From Planctomycetes bacterium MalM25 (GTDB lineage Bacteria; Planctomycetota; Planctomycetia; Pirellulales; Lacipirellulaceae), in contig CP036424.1 of NCBI GenBank assembly GCA_007745835.1, forward strand, positions 2,839,968 through 2,903,967: DNA of 64,000 nt, written 5' to 3'. Below, piece by piece: positions 33,688-43,606 of this stretch (positions are counted from its first letter, which is position 1; each line of letters begins with the position of its first letter). Made by a program: the position numbers and the translations under genes. The notes under the pieces were generated by a model. The model made no database searches. It worked only from the letters and a program-made list of their open reading frames with translations, and was not told the DNA's origin.

Positions 33688-36306
33688 TTAGTGATTGAAC
33701 AGGAACTCGCGCGAGTTCAGCACGGCCCAGAAGATGTCGTTGAGCTCTTGGACCGGCTTCTTCTTGTCGCCCGCCGCGGCGAGCAGCTCCGTGCGTTCTT
33801 GCTCGGTCGGGCGGCGAGAGAGAGAGCGGAGGTAGATCTGGTCGAGCACCTCGGTGGGCGACTTGTCCTCGTCGAGCAACCGCTTGACCACTTTGCCGCG
33901 GCCGACCTTGCCTTGGGTTGTCGAGCCGTTGAGCAGGTGGAGCGCCTGAGACAGGGTCGGGTCCCCCTTCGCCTCGCAAGCGCAGACCGTCTCGCGTTTC
34001 GAGCGGCCGAAGGTCGTCAGGAAGTAGTTGCCGGCGCGGCCGTCGGCGATCTGGGTCGCGTAGGAGCCGAGCGGCAGGTTGGGCAGCTTCTCGGGTGCGT
34101 CGGTCGCCTGGCTGAGGCAGTCGAGCAGCACCTCCGCCGGCAGGCGGCGGGCGTGGGCGCGGGCGAAGTTGCTGGTGTCGCCCCGATTGGAGTCGTTCGG
34201 TTCGCAGCTCCGCTGATAAGCGTTCGAGTTGCAGATGTCGGCGACCAACCGGCGGAGGTCGTAGTCGTACGCGATCAGCCGCTCGCCGAGGCGGTCGAAC
34301 AGCGCCGGGTTGCTGGGCGGGTTGCTCACGCGGATGTCGTCGACCGGCTCGACGATCCCCTGGCCGAAGAACTGCGCCCACACGCGGTTCGCCACGCTCG
34401 GCGCGAAGTAGGGGTTCTCCGGCGAGACGACCCAGTCGGCCAGCACGGCGCGGCGGTCCTGGCCCTTGGTGTCGGGCTCCTCACCGCCGAGGAACTTCGG
34501 CTTCATGTTGCGGCCGCCGACCGGGTGCTTCGATTCACCCGCGCCGCGGTTTGAGACGTACCACTCGCGGTAGTCCTCGCCCGCCTTGCGGCCGATCTGT
34601 GAGAAGAACGCGGTGAAGCTGTAGTAGTCGTCCATCGTCCAGCGATCGAACGGGTGGTTGTGGCACTGGGCGCATTGCATGCGGATGCCGAGGAAGGTCT
34701 GCGCGACGTTCTCGGCGATCTTCTTCTGGTCGCGTTCGATCTGGTAGAAGTTGGTCGGCGGCGTGTCGAACGTGCTGCCGCTGGCGGCGAGCACGTCGCG
34801 GACCATTTGGTCGAGCGGCCGGCCGCTCGCGATCTGCTCGGTCAGCCAACGCGAGTACAAGAACATCGGCTTGTACTCGACCCGGTTCACCTCGGTCCGC
34901 ACGAGCAGCAGCTCGGCCCACTTTAGCCCCCACACGCGGGCGAAGCCGGGGTCGTCGAGGAGGGCGTCGATCCGCTCGGCACGTTTCGTCGGGCTGGCGT
35001 CCTCCCCGAACGCGGCGATCTCTTCGAGCGTCGGCAGGCGGCCCGCGATGTCGATCGTCACCCGGCGGAGGAACTCCTCGTCGGTGCAGAGCGGGCTCGG
35101 GTTGATCCGCAGCGTGCGGAGCTTGTCGCCGACCAGCTCATCGACATAGTTGACTGCCGCCTCCTCGGTCGGCTCGAACGGCTCGTCGGTGGGCAGCACC
35201 AGGACCTGGCTGCCCACGGTGTGCGTGTCGAACCGCGCGGTGACGAACGACTCGCCCCGCCGGTCGGACGTGACCACGCCCCGCGGGGTGATCGCCGCGG
35301 AGGCGGTGTTGCTCGACTGGAAGACGGTCAGGTGCGTGACGTCGCGTGTCGAGCCGTCGGAGTACTCGGCCACGGTCACGAACCGCTGCGACTGCCCGCC
35401 GGCGCCGATCGCGGCCGCGGGGGGATAGAGCGAAACGGCCTCGACGCTCGGGGCTCCCTCCAGATCGTTGGGCGCGCCGGCGGCGATCCAGTCGCGGAGC
35501 TTCTCGTAGTACACGCTCTCGGCTTCGAACCGCTTGCCGCCCGTGTGGGTGACCGCGGCGATCGATTTGAGCAGCAGCAGGCTCTCCTCGGGCAGCGCAA
35601 GGTTGACTCGGCGGTTGACCATCTCGCGGGTAAGCCGGTGGTGGTCGCTCACGGGATCGAAACCGAAGAGCGAGAGCCGGAAGCCGTCCTTGCCGCGCGA
35701 AGAGCCGTGGCACCCGCCCGAGTTGCACCCCGCGACCGCGAGGATCGGCTGGACGTCGTGCGTGTAGCTGACGGGCTTCTGTGTCGCGAGGTTCGAAGCG
35801 TGAACATCGGCTTCGGCGCGGAGGCCGGCGAACTCGGCGCCGACGCGCGCCAGCCCGTCCGCCGACGCCCGCAGCACGCCCTCTTCGAGCGTGAACGCCG
35901 CGGCGTCGCCGTGCTCGACGCCGACGCGCCAGCTCGCGAGCTCCGTGACGTCGATCGTCAGCCCGTCCGCTTGTTTGGCAACGGCGATCAGCGTTTGGTA
36001 ATCGTCGGCGTGGTTCAGCTCGATCACCGGCGGGTAGATCGCCAGCTCGACTAAGCGCGTCGAAGAGGGTTCTTCCGCTGCGTTCTCAGCACCATCCGCC
36101 ACGGGGGCGGGGAGCATCAGCAAAGTGATAAAAACCCCAATCGCTTTAGTCCGAGCCGCGCCCGTCAGGAAGCGACCGAGCAAGCCACCTGTCCGACATC
36201 CGGGCGCCACCGCTTGGTCGCTTCCTGACGGGCGCGGCTCGGCGCTAGACGGGTTCGTGAATCGCGGATCGTTGCTCGGCATGGCTCTTGGGTTGCGTGC
36301 GTTCAT
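33688..36306 (-). CDS. DUF1549/DUF1553 protein with Ig-like domains
   Basis: 872 aa. After an N-terminal extension and hydrophobic signal ([20 protein letters not shown]) come Ig-like (Big_2) segments, the [20 protein letters not shown] motif (C-x4-CH), DUF1549 (about 390-600, with [14 protein letters not shown], a CxxCH motif) and DUF1553 (about 630-870, with [19 protein letters not shown] and [17 protein letters not shown]). These are secreted planctomycete proteins of unknown function, thought to be heme-associated. ATG 36306 makes an ATGA overlap with the upstream gene, but between it and the signal sequence lies a 92-nt palindromic repeat (36151-36242) that is translated in frame. Either that element inserted into the start of the gene or a later, non-ATG start is used. 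Confidence 0.88.
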   Translation of the reverse strand: MNARNPRAMPSNDPRFTNPSSAEPRPSGSDQAVAPGCRTGGLLGRFLTGAARTKAIGVFITLLMLPAPVADGAENAAEEPSSTRLVELAIYPPVIELNHADDYQTLIAVAKQADGLTIDVTELASWRVGVEHGDAAAFTLEEGVLRASADGLARVGAEFAGLRAEADVHASNLATQKPVSYTHDVQPILAVAGCNSGGCHGSSRGKDGFRLSLFGFDPVSDHHRLTREMVNRRVNLALPEESLLLLKSIAAVTHTGGKRFEAESVYYEKLRDWIAAGAPNDLEGAPSVEAVSLYPPAAAIGAGGQSQRFVTVAEYSDGSTRDVTHLTVFQSSNTASAAITPRGVVTSDRRGESFVTARFDTHTVGSQVLVLPTDEPFEPTEEAAVNYVDELVGDKLRTLRINPSPLCTDEEFLRRVTIDIAGRLPTLEEIAAFGEDASPTKRAERIDALLDDPGFARVWGLKWAELLLVRTEVNRVEYKPMFLYSRWLTEQIASGRPLDQMVRDVLAASGSTFDTPPTNFYQIERDQKKIAENVAQTFLGIRMQCAQCHNHPFDRWTMDDYYSFTAFFSQIGRKAGEDYREWYVSNRGAGESKHPVGGRNMKPKFLGGEEPDTKGQDRRAVLADWVVSPENPYFAPSVANRVWAQFFGQGIVEPVDDIRVSNPPSNPALFDRLGERLIAYDYDLRRLVADICNSNAYQRSCEPNDSNRGDTSNFARAHARRLPAEVLLDCLSQATDAPEKLPNLPLGSYATQIADGRAGNYFLTTFGRSKRETVCACEAKGDPTLSQALHLLNGSTTQGKVGRGKVVKRLLDEDKSPTEVLDQIYLRSLSRRPTEQERTELLAAAGDKKKPVQELNDIFWAVLNSREFLFNH
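36151..36242. repeat. Palindromic repeat (REP/MITE-like) inside the 5' end of the DUF1549 gene
   Basis: Inverted repeat with 31-nt arms at 36151-36181 and 36212-36242 (one mismatch) and a 30-nt loop. The arm core (GAGCCGCG, GTCAGG, AGCGACC) matches the element at 61233-61307 with two differences, each present in both arms. The element lies between the ATGA start and the signal-peptide region of the gene and is open in the coding frame. Confidence 0.85.
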
Positions 36307-38648
36307 TTCTTGACGCCTCCCTCGGCGGCGCCGCGGGCCGCGGTTCGGTCCTTCCGTTTTGGGTCGATCCGCAGCTCGGCGTAGCCTTGGCGGTAGGTGA
36401 CCGGCTCGCCCTCGACCGTCAGCTGCACCTGGCAGCCGACCCCCCGGTGGCGGCCCGGCTTCGCGTCCTCGGCGATCGTCAGCGCGAACCGCGCTGACTC
36501 CGCGTCCGCCTCAATCTGGAGCGGCTCGGCCGTGACCCCCGGTGGCAATCCGACCAAATCGAGCTTCGCGGCGCCCTCGAAGGGCGTGCGTGGCGAGAGT
36601 TTCACTTCGAGCTCCGCCGCCTCGCCCTGCTTGGCGGTGAGCGTCGGCACGCTCACGTCGAAGTACGGCTCGGCGACGGTGAGTGTCACGAACCGGGTCG
36701 CCGTGTAAACGCGCCCGTCGAGGTTCGTCTCGCCGACAACGACGATCGGCCAATCGCCCGTGCGGGCCTTGCCGTTCGCGGTGACCGGGATGGTCGCTTC
36801 GAGCTTCCCCTTGGTGATCGATCGCGAGCGGTTCGACGACACGCCGGGAGAGTGGTAGAGCAACTTCACCCCGATCGGCTTATCGAAGCCGTCGCCGCGC
36901 TGCGCGGTCACCTTCAGGTCCAGCGAGCCGTTCCGGCAGATCGGCGCCTTCGGCGCTTGCAGGTCGATCGAGAAGGGGAGCTCGTCGGTCACCGCCACCG
37001 GCGCGCGCTCCGCGAAGTGGCTCCACACGGGCCGGTTGTTCCGGCCGCGCGCGTGCCACGTCTGCTGGCGGAAGCGGGTCGTCTGCGGCTCGGGGCTCTC
37101 CGACTCGGTGCGCGAAGCGACGAGCGTCGCCAATGCTGCGGCGTGCGGAGTTTCGGCTGTGGCGCTGAGTAGCACGGGCACCCGGTTGTAGTCGCCCGCG
37201 AGCGGCGGCGCCTCGACCGTCACGCCCGGCGGCAGGCCTTCGAAGTCGATCCGCAGCTCCCCCCCCACGTTGCGCCGGGTGACCGTCAGCAACGCGGCCG
37301 CCCGGCCGCCGCGCGGGACTTCCAACCGGGTCGCCTCGTAGCGGCGGCGCTCTTCCATTTTGATATCGACCAGCGGCTGGATCGGCTCGACCACGAGGGC
37401 GTAGACCTTCTCGGCGTCGCCCCGGTGCAGGTTGTCCTCGACCTGCAGCACGTAGTCGCCGTCGGCGGGGGCTTTGAAGCGGACGTAGCTGTCGGGGAAG
37501 GCCTGGTCGTCGTCGTTGCCGGCGAGGCGTTTGCCTTTGGCGTCGTAGACCCGCAGCACGGGGTCGAGCGAGGACCGCAGCCGCCGGGCCAAGACGCGCA
37601 GCTCGAAGGTCTGCCCCTTCTTCGCGGTGATGCGGAAGTGGTCGTAGTCGCCCGGCTCCTGGACGACGCCCGCCGCCACGCCGGGCGCAGTCATCGGGGT
37701 CGCCTCGCTCTGCTTGTTGTTTGGTTCGACTTCGAGGGCGGGCGGCGTATCGACCAGACGGATCGGCAGCGATGAGGGCGCGACGCCGCGGTCGTCTTCG
37801 CACCAGGCGTCGAAGGTCTCCGTGCCATCCAGCGGCGGAGTCACCGTGGTGACAACATCGCCCGTCGCGTCGCCGATCCAGCGCAGCTCGGTCGGCTCGC
37901 CCCGCACGGCGACCGGCGGGTAGACGGCCGTCGGGCGGGGGAACCGTCCGACGTGCAGCAGGTAGTTCGAGCGATCGTCGCCGCGGAAGGCGGTCTCGCG
38001 GACGCGGACGTAGACCTTGCCGCCCGCGGGGGCGAGCAGCGACAGGAAAGCGTCCGAATGGGCCGCCGCGCGGTCGTCGTTCGAGGCGATCAGCGCGCCG
38101 GCGGTATCGAGCAACTCGATCATGGGGTCGAAGAACGTCCGCCCGAGCCGCAGACCCTCGACCTCAACCGACAGGCGTTCGCCCTCGGCGATCTCGACCA
38201 CGTAGAGGTCCTCGTCCTCGCGTTTCACCACGCCGTGGACCGTCCGATCGAGCGGCACGGCTTGGGCCGCGTCGAGCGTGTTGTTCGGCTCGACTTCATC
38301 GAACGACTCGAGCGCGCCGACGTGCAGCGTCACCAGGTTGCTCAAGCCGGTCTTCGTGCGGAGCCGCAACGCGTGGCGGCCAAGCGGGCAGTCCTCGGCG
38401 ATGCGGAGCGTGGCGGCCGCCTTGTTCTTATCGACCGACTCCACGCCGACCAGTTCCACGCCCGGCTCGTAGAAGAGGACCTCTTCGGGGTTCAACCCGA
38501 GTCGCACCCCGGCCAGCTCGACCTTCACCTCGCGGCCGCGCTGCACGCCCTGCGGGATCAGGCGATCGATGCGGGCCTCGTAAGCGCTAGCCGTCAGCGC
38601 GAACCCCAACAACGAGCAAGCTAAGCCAGCTTTCGATAAGGAGGACAC
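36303..38648 (-). CDS. Secreted protein with pre-peptidase C-terminal (PPC) domains
   Basis: 781 aa from GTG 38648, which opens a signal peptide (SKAGLACSLLGFALTASA). Beta-rich throughout; at least two PPC-type domains: one around LSVEVEGLRLGRTFFDPMIELLDTAG through SNYLLHVGRF, another around FELRVLARRLRSSLDPVLRVYDAKGKR through YVLQVEDN. Later parts look like Ig-like or NEW3-type domains (TLTVAEPYFDVSVPTLTAKQ). No catalytic site seen. Such proteins regularly sit beside DUF1501 and DUF1549/1553 genes in planctomycetes. The frame extends far upstream of 38648 but that part is antisense to the DUF1501 gene and not protein-like. Confidence 0.85.
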   Translation of the reverse strand: MSSLSKAGLACSLLGFALTASAYEARIDRLIPQGVQRGREVKVELAGVRLGLNPEEVLFYEPGVELVGVESVDKNKAAATLRIAEDCPLGRHALRLRTKTGLSNLVTLHVGALESFDEVEPNNTLDAAQAVPLDRTVHGVVKREDEDLYVVEIAEGERLSVEVEGLRLGRTFFDPMIELLDTAGALIASNDDRAAAHSDAFLSLLAPAGGKVYVRVRETAFRGDDRSNYLLHVGRFPRPTAVYPPVAVRGEPTELRWIGDATGDVVTTVTPPLDGTETFDAWCEDDRGVAPSSLPIRLVDTPPALEVEPNNKQSEATPMTAPGVAAGVVQEPGDYDHFRITAKKGQTFELRVLARRLRSSLDPVLRVYDAKGKRLAGNDDDQAFPDSYVRFKAPADGDYVLQVEDNLHRGDAEKVYALVVEPIQPLVDIKMEERRRYEATRLEVPRGGRAAALLTVTRRNVGGELRIDFEGLPPGVTVEAPPLAGDYNRVPVLLSATAETPHAAALATLVASRTESESPEPQTTRFRQQTWHARGRNNRPVWSHFAERAPVAVTDELPFSIDLQAPKAPICRNGSLDLKVTAQRGDGFDKPIGVKLLYHSPGVSSNRSRSITKGKLEATIPVTANGKARTGDWPIVVVGETNLDGRVYTATRFVTLTVAEPYFDVSVPTLTAKQGEAAELEVKLSPRTPFEGAAKLDLVGLPPGVTAEPLQIEADAESARFALTIAEDAKPGRHRGVGCQVQLTVEGEPVTYRQGYAELRIDPKRKDRTAARGAAEGGVKK

Positions 38649-38719
38649 CGTGGAGCCTCGGGCTGCCGGGCAGGAAACGGGGCACGGCGGGGGACGCCGC
38701 GCGGGAGGAGGGGAAGCGA

Positions 38720-40030
38720 CTAGGCGAGCAACTCTTCGCGGACGCGGCCACCCTTGACGATCTCGATCGGTCGGTCGCCCGGCGCCATGAGCTCCTTCTC
38801 GGGGGCGATGCCGAGCTGGTGGAACACCGTCGCCGCCAGGTCCTCGGGGGAGATCGGGGTCTCTGCGGGTTCGTTGGCGGTCGCGTCGGACGAGCCGACC
38901 ACCGCGCCCCGCTTGATGCCCCCGCCGGCGAGGGCGACGCTGAACACCTTCGACCAGTGGTCGCGTCCCGCGTCGGCGTTGATCTTGGGCGTGCGGCCGA
39001 ACTCGGAGGAAACCATCACGAGCGTGTCGTCGAGCAAGCCGCGCTCGTCGAGGTCGTTGATCAGGGTCGAGAAGCCTTGGTCGAGCGCCGGGACCAAGCG
39101 TCGCATGTTCTGGGTGATCTGCTGGTGGTGGTCCCACCCGCCATAAGTGAGGGTCACGAACCGCGCGCCCGACTCCACCAGCCGACGCGCCAGCAGCAGC
39201 CGCTGACCCGCGGCGTTGCGGCCGTAGCGATCGCGGACCTTGCCCGGCTCCTTCTGCAGGTTGAATGCCTCGCGGGCGTGCTCCGAACCGATCAGGTCGT
39301 AGGCCCGTTGGTAGAAGGTGTCCATCGCCGAGACGGCGTCCGACTCGGCCCGCTCGGTGAACCGCTTGTTGATGGTCTCGAGCGCGGCGAGGCGGCGGTG
39401 GTAGCGCTCGTCGCTGACGTCGGCGGACAGGTTGAGGTCGCGGACGGCGAACTTGGCGTTCGCCGGGTCGCCCCCCACGCTGAACGGCGCGTACGCCGAG
39501 CTGAGATAGCCCGAACCGCCAAACTCGGTCACCTCGCCGGGGATCGAAATGTACGGCGGCAGGTTCTTACGGGGTCCGTACTCGTGGCTCACCACGCTGC
39601 CCAGACTGGGGTAGAGCAGGGCGGGGCTCGGACGGTAGCCCGTCATCATGTTGTGCTGGCCGCGCTCGTGGGCCGCTTCGCCGTGCGTAAGCGAACGGAC
39701 AACCGTCAGCTTATCGGCAATGCCGGCCGTCTTACGGAGCAGCTCGCTGAACCGCACGCCCGGCAGTTTCGTGCCGACCGAGCCGAGCTCGCCGCGGTAC
39801 TCGATCGGGGCGTCGGGCTTCGGGTCCCATGATTCCTGGGCCGCCATCCCGCCCGTCAGGTAGATGTGGATGACGCTCTTCGCCCGCACCGGTGGGGGAG
39901 TGAACGCGTTCGACGCGGCTTGCGCCGATCGCAGCGCAAAGAAGTCGCCCAGGTGCAGGCCGAGTCCGGCGAGGGCGCCGGTCGCCAAGAAGCGGCGGCG
40001 ACCGACCTTCCGCGGATCGCTGAGGAACAT
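38720..40030 (-). CDS. DUF1501 family protein (Tat-exported, alkaline-phosphatase-like fold)
   Basis: 436 aa. Twin-arginine signal GRRRFLATGALAGLGLH near the N-terminus, then the DUF1501 domain: SVIHIYLTGGMAAQESWDPK, HNMMTGYRPSPALLYPSLGSVV, GGWDHHQQITQNM, and VMVSSEFGRTPKINADAGRDHW with candidate metal ligands. The family is related to sulfatases/alkaline phosphatases but has no established activity; it is a hallmark of planctomycetes. ATG 40030 is chosen over a GTG at 40039. First gene of the minus-strand operon 40030-31318. Confidence 0.92.
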   Translation of the reverse strand: MFLSDPRKVGRRRFLATGALAGLGLHLGDFFALRSAQAASNAFTPPPVRAKSVIHIYLTGGMAAQESWDPKPDAPIEYRGELGSVGTKLPGVRFSELLRKTAGIADKLTVVRSLTHGEAAHERGQHNMMTGYRPSPALLYPSLGSVVSHEYGPRKNLPPYISIPGEVTEFGGSGYLSSAYAPFSVGGDPANAKFAVRDLNLSADVSDERYHRRLAALETINKRFTERAESDAVSAMDTFYQRAYDLIGSEHAREAFNLQKEPGKVRDRYGRNAAGQRLLLARRLVESGARFVTLTYGGWDHHQQITQNMRRLVPALDQGFSTLINDLDERGLLDDTLVMVSSEFGRTPKINADAGRDHWSKVFSVALAGGGIKRGAVVGSSDATANEPAETPISPEDLAATVFHQLGIAPEKELMAPGDRPIEIVKGGRVREELLA

Positions 40031-40333
40031 AACGGACACATCTCCGGGGACATCGCGCGTCGACCACGTGGCCTGACGCGATCGCCAATGGGAAACAGTT
40101 TAACCCCTGCAACTCCCCAGATCACGCAGCGACTGCGCAAAGGATCTGATAAGTTGCAAAACTCCGCACCGATCCGCCCTGAGTAGAAACAACTCAAATC
40201 AGAGCAAGGGTTTGCGCGATGCGGCGAAGAGCAACCAGAACCCCATTCCCCAAACGCAACTGCTAGTCTGGGCCACGCTGGCGAGATAGGTCGCCGCCCG
40301 CGTCCACCGATCGAACAGCCCACGGCGCACTCG
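40031..40333. other. Divergent intergenic region
   Basis: 303 nt between the DUF1501 operon (-) and the pseudopilus operon (+). It should contain divergent promoters. I see no repeat longer than about 8 bp and no clear -10/-35 pair. Confidence 0.5.
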
Positions 40334-41485
40334 ATGAACGACTCGACGCACCAAGACCTCGACCTCGGCGACGCGGTGACTGCGCCGCAGATCGTCGAGG
40401 CGCTGCTCCGCCGGACACTGGAACGCGGCGCGAGCGACCTGCACCTGCTGCCGACGCGCGAGGGGCTGCAAGTCGAATGGCGCGTCGACGGTGTGGTGCA
40501 ACGCCTGGGGCTCATCGACCGGGACGTGGCGAACAACGTTACCACCCGCCTGAAGGTGCTGGCCGGCCTGCTGACTTACGAGACCAACAAGCCGCAAGAG
40601 GGCCGACTTCGCGCCGAGGGATTGGACCGGCCGATGCGGATCAGCACGCTGCCGACCGTGTTCGGCGAGCGGATCGTGGCGCGGGTCTTATCGGAGGACG
40701 GCGGCGAGTTGCTGCGACTCGGCGACCTCACGTTGCCGAAGGGCGTCGCGGACACTTTGAGCCAAGCGCTGGCGGCCACCAGCGGCGCCGTGCTGATCGT
40801 CGGCCCCTCGGGCAGCGGAAAGACAACGACCGCCTACGCCTGCTTGCGCGAGATCCAATCCCGCTGGGGCGGTGGCCGCAGCGTGGTGACGCTCGAGGAC
40901 CCGGTCGAGGTCGTGCTGCCGGGCGTCGCCCAATCGCAGGCGAACCCGGACGCCGGCTACGACCTGGCGACGGCGCTCCGGTCGCTCGTGCGGCAGGACC
41001 CGGACGTGCTCTTCGTCGGCGAGATGCGCGACGCCGAGGCCGCGCGCATCGCCTACCAGGCGGCCATGACCGGCCAGCTGCTGCTGACCACGCTGCACGC
41101 GACCGACGCGGCGACCGCCATCGCCCGTCTGCTCGACATGGGAGCGCCGCCCTATCTGGTGCGCGGGGCGACGCGAGCGATCGTCGCCCAACGGCTCCTC
41201 CGCAAAGTCTGTGAATGCCGCCAAGGGGACGCGGCCCTACCCGACTGCCCACGTTGCGATGGCGTCGGCTACGACGGCCGCCTCGCCATCGCCGAGTCGA
41301 TCGACCTCGCCGACACCGCGCTCGCCCGATCGATCGATAGCGGCTATGATCGCGCCCGGTTCAACGAGGAGAGGCGGGCCGCGCAGTCGGCCACCCTCAT
41401 GGACCAAGCGGCGAAACTCGTCCATGCCGGCCTGACCGATCAGCTCGAAGTCGATCGCGTCTTGGGCTGGGAAGTCGGTCCGTGA
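40334..41485 (+). CDS. GspE/PilB-type ATPase, short form
   Basis: 383-aa secretion/pilus assembly ATPase. Walker A GPSGSGKTTT (Lys 163), Asp box (VVTLEDPVE), Walker B DVLFVGEMRD (Glu 230) and His box LLTTLHATDA are intact. A zinc-type cysteine set (Cys 293, 295, 305, 308) is typical of GspE. It lacks the N-terminal GspE domain that normally docks on GspL, and is shorter than the usual 500-570 aa. First gene of a tight operon with three GspF-like proteins and pseudopilins. Powers assembly of that pseudopilus by inference. Confidence 0.92.
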   Translation: MNDSTHQDLDLGDAVTAPQIVEALLRRTLERGASDLHLLPTREGLQVEWRVDGVVQRLGLIDRDVANNVTTRLKVLAGLLTYETNKPQEGRLRAEGLDRPMRISTLPTVFGERIVARVLSEDGGELLRLGDLTLPKGVADTLSQALAATSGAVLIVGPSGSGKTTTAYACLREIQSRWGGGRSVVTLEDPVEVVLPGVAQSQANPDAGYDLATALRSLVRQDPDVLFVGEMRDAEAARIAYQAAMTGQLLLTTLHATDAATAIARLLDMGAPPYLVRGATRAIVAQRLLRKVCECRQGDAALPDCPRCDGVGYDGRLAIAESIDLADTALARSIDSGYDRARFNEERRAAQSATLMDQAAKLVHAGLTDQLEVDRVLGWEVGP

Positions 41486-41495
41486 GAGGGGGCGG

Positions 41496-42536
41496 ATGGC
41501 GGAGCACGCGCGACTCGAAGAGCTGATCGCCCTCAACGGCGAGCTGGCCGCTCTGGCCCGCGCGGGGCTACCGATCTCCTCCGAGCTGGCCCGCGCCGCC
41601 GAGTCGCTCCCCGGTCGATCGCAAGAACTCTCCCGCCGGCTCGCCGGCCGGATCGACTCGGGCGAGCCCCTCAGCGAGGCGATCGCCGCCGAGGCCGATC
41701 ACCTGCCCCCGTACTACGCAGCGCTCGTCCGCGGCGGCGAAGCGACGGGGCGGCTCCCTTCGGCGCTCGAGGCCATGAGCGACGCGCTCACCCGGACCCT
41801 CGGCCTCCGCCGGACCGTCTGGCTCGCGACGCTCTACCCCGTGCTCGTGGCGTTGCTCTCGTTCGTGGCGATGGTGCTGGTGCTCCGCGCGGTCGGACCG
41901 AGTTACGACTGGGTCTTCCAGCAGCGGGGAGAAGCGGCGAACGCCTTCCGCGACGCCCGCGAGCTGATCGTCCGCCTCGCGACCTGGACGCCGGTTGCCT
42001 TGACGTTGGGCGCGGTCGTCTGGCTGGTGTGGCCGCACCGGCGCGGGGCGCTGGCGGCGCCGCTCGGCTGGGCGAACCGCCTGCCGGGCGTCGGCGAGGC
42101 GTTGCGTTTGCAGGCGTCGGCCAACTACTGCCGGCTGCTCGGGATGCAGCTCGGTCACGGCACACCGCTGCACGAAGCTCTGCCGCTCAGCGCCGAGGCG
42201 ACCGGCTGGCGCCCCTTCGTGGAGCCCTCGCAGGGACTCTCCGAATGCCTGCGCGCCGGGGGAGGGCTCAACGACCTGCCCGAAGCACGCGACGCGTTGC
42301 CCCCGCTCGCCGTGCCGGCGCTCACCTCCGACGCGGGCGCCCCTTTCGTGCTCAGCGCGATCGAGTCCGCTTCAGCGGAGTACGACGACCGGGCCCGCCT
42401 CGCGCTGGAAGCCGCGTCGACCCTGCTGCCGCTGGTAGCGACCACCGTGATCGGCGGCGGCTCGCTCGTGCTATACGGCCTCGCGATGTACGGCCCCTAC
42501 ATCGCCTCGCTGATCGAAATGACCACCTGGCATTAG
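41496..42536 (+). CDS. GspF/PilC-like platform protein 1
   Basis: 346-aa membrane protein of the type II secretion F family, the inner-membrane platform for pseudopilus assembly. Two cytoplasmic helical F domains (about 10-120 and 205-310), each ending in a membrane segment, with helices around LATLYPVLVALLSFVAMVLVL and LVATTVIGGGSLVLYGLAM. The most divergent of the three F paralogues here: the usual VP-FE-IF-FG-LP motif is not recognisable. A purine-rich GAGAGGGGG lies just upstream of ATG 41496. Confidence 0.82.
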   Translation: MAEHARLEELIALNGELAALARAGLPISSELARAAESLPGRSQELSRRLAGRIDSGEPLSEAIAAEADHLPPYYAALVRGGEATGRLPSALEAMSDALTRTLGLRRTVWLATLYPVLVALLSFVAMVLVLRAVGPSYDWVFQQRGEAANAFRDARELIVRLATWTPVALTLGAVVWLVWPHRRGALAAPLGWANRLPGVGEALRLQASANYCRLLGMQLGHGTPLHEALPLSAEATGWRPFVEPSQGLSECLRAGGGLNDLPEARDALPPLAVPALTSDAGAPFVLSAIESASAEYDDRARLALEAASTLLPLVATTVIGGGSLVLYGLAMYGPYIASLIEMTTWH

Positions 42537-42540
42537 GCCC

Positions 42541-43587
42541 GTGATCCCCGATGACCCCGCGTCGCCGACCGCCCCCCCCAACGCCGAGGGCGTGCTGGGG
42601 CGGATCGCCACGTGGACCGACGCGCGCCTGCCGTTGCCGGCGGTGATCCGGGCGATCGCCCTGGAGTCCCGCGGGCGCGACCGCGAAGGCCTCGAAGCCC
42701 TCGCCGATCGGATCGAGGCGGGCGACCCGATCGACCAGGCGTTCGCCGCGACCGAGTCGCACTTCCACGGCGCGCTGCGTCGTCAGCTGAACGCCGCCTG
42801 CCAGAGCGGCGGCGACCTGCGGGCGGCGTTGCCCGCCCTCGCCACGCTGAAGGCGGCCCAGCGGCGGATGCGTCGGCAACTGTTCGTGACGCTGACTTAC
42901 CCGCTCTGCGTGCTGGCGATCCTGGCGGTGGTGATCGTCTTCATCTGCTGGTACATCGTGCCGAACTTCGAGGAGATCTTTACGGAGTTTCAGCTCACCC
43001 TGCCGACCCTCACCACGTTCTTCATCGAGACCAGCCACCACCTCCCGGGCCTGATCGGCCTGATCGCCGCAGGGATGGGGGGGCTGTTCGTGGCGGGGCT
43101 GATCCCGGGGCTCTCGCGCTACGTCCACTGGCTCGCCACGAGCCTGCCCCTGTTCGGCCGGCTGTGGATCGCCGAGGGTCACTACGCCTTCGCGGAGCTG
43201 CTGGGCGCTTACACGGCGACGCGCCTGCCCGCGCCGCAGGCGCTGCGGTCGGTCGGCGCGGGGCTGTTCGATCGCAACCTGGCCCGCGCCGCGTTGCGGG
43301 CGGCCGATCGGTGCGAGGCGGGGCAGACCCTCGGTGAGGCGGTCGGCGGGTCGATCCACTTCGAGGGCGAGCTCGCCGCGATGATCGCCGACGGAGAAGC
43401 CCGCGGCGACCTGCCCGCCGCGCTGCGCGAGGCGGCGGACGTCTACAACGACAACCGGCAGAACCAGGTGACCTTCCTCGTCTCGGTGATCCCGCCGATC
43501 CTGATCATCGCGATCGGGATCTTTGTGGTGGTCATGGTGGCGGCGTTGTTCCTCCCCCTGATCAAGCTGATCGAAGGCCTAACCTGA
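42541..43587 (+). CDS. GspF/PilC-like platform protein 2
   Basis: 348 aa, GTG start 4 nt after the previous stop. Clear F-family protein: TLTYPLCVLAILAVVIVFICW helix, signature VPNFEEIFTEFQLTLPTLT, central helices (GLIGLIAAGMGGLFVAGLIP), second F domain and C-terminal helix ending FLPLIKLIEGLT. Second of three consecutive F-like genes; canonical systems have a single GspF or PilC, so these may form a hetero-oligomeric platform. Confidence 0.9.
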   Translation: MIPDDPASPTAPPNAEGVLGRIATWTDARLPLPAVIRAIALESRGRDREGLEALADRIEAGDPIDQAFAATESHFHGALRRQLNAACQSGGDLRAALPALATLKAAQRRMRRQLFVTLTYPLCVLAILAVVIVFICWYIVPNFEEIFTEFQLTLPTLTTFFIETSHHLPGLIGLIAAGMGGLFVAGLIPGLSRYVHWLATSLPLFGRLWIAEGHYAFAELLGAYTATRLPAPQALRSVGAGLFDRNLARAALRAADRCEAGQTLGEAVGGSIHFEGELAAMIADGEARGDLPAALREAADVYNDNRQNQVTFLVSVIPPILIIAIGIFVVVMVAALFLPLIKLIEGLT

Positions 43588-43606
43588 CCCCGAGAACTAC
43601 GGCCCG

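Noticed and set aside
36303-39137. Longer start for the PPC protein reaching into the DUF1501 gene
   Set aside because: The extension is antisense-frame translation of the DUF1501 gene; GTG 38648 opens a clean signal peptide.
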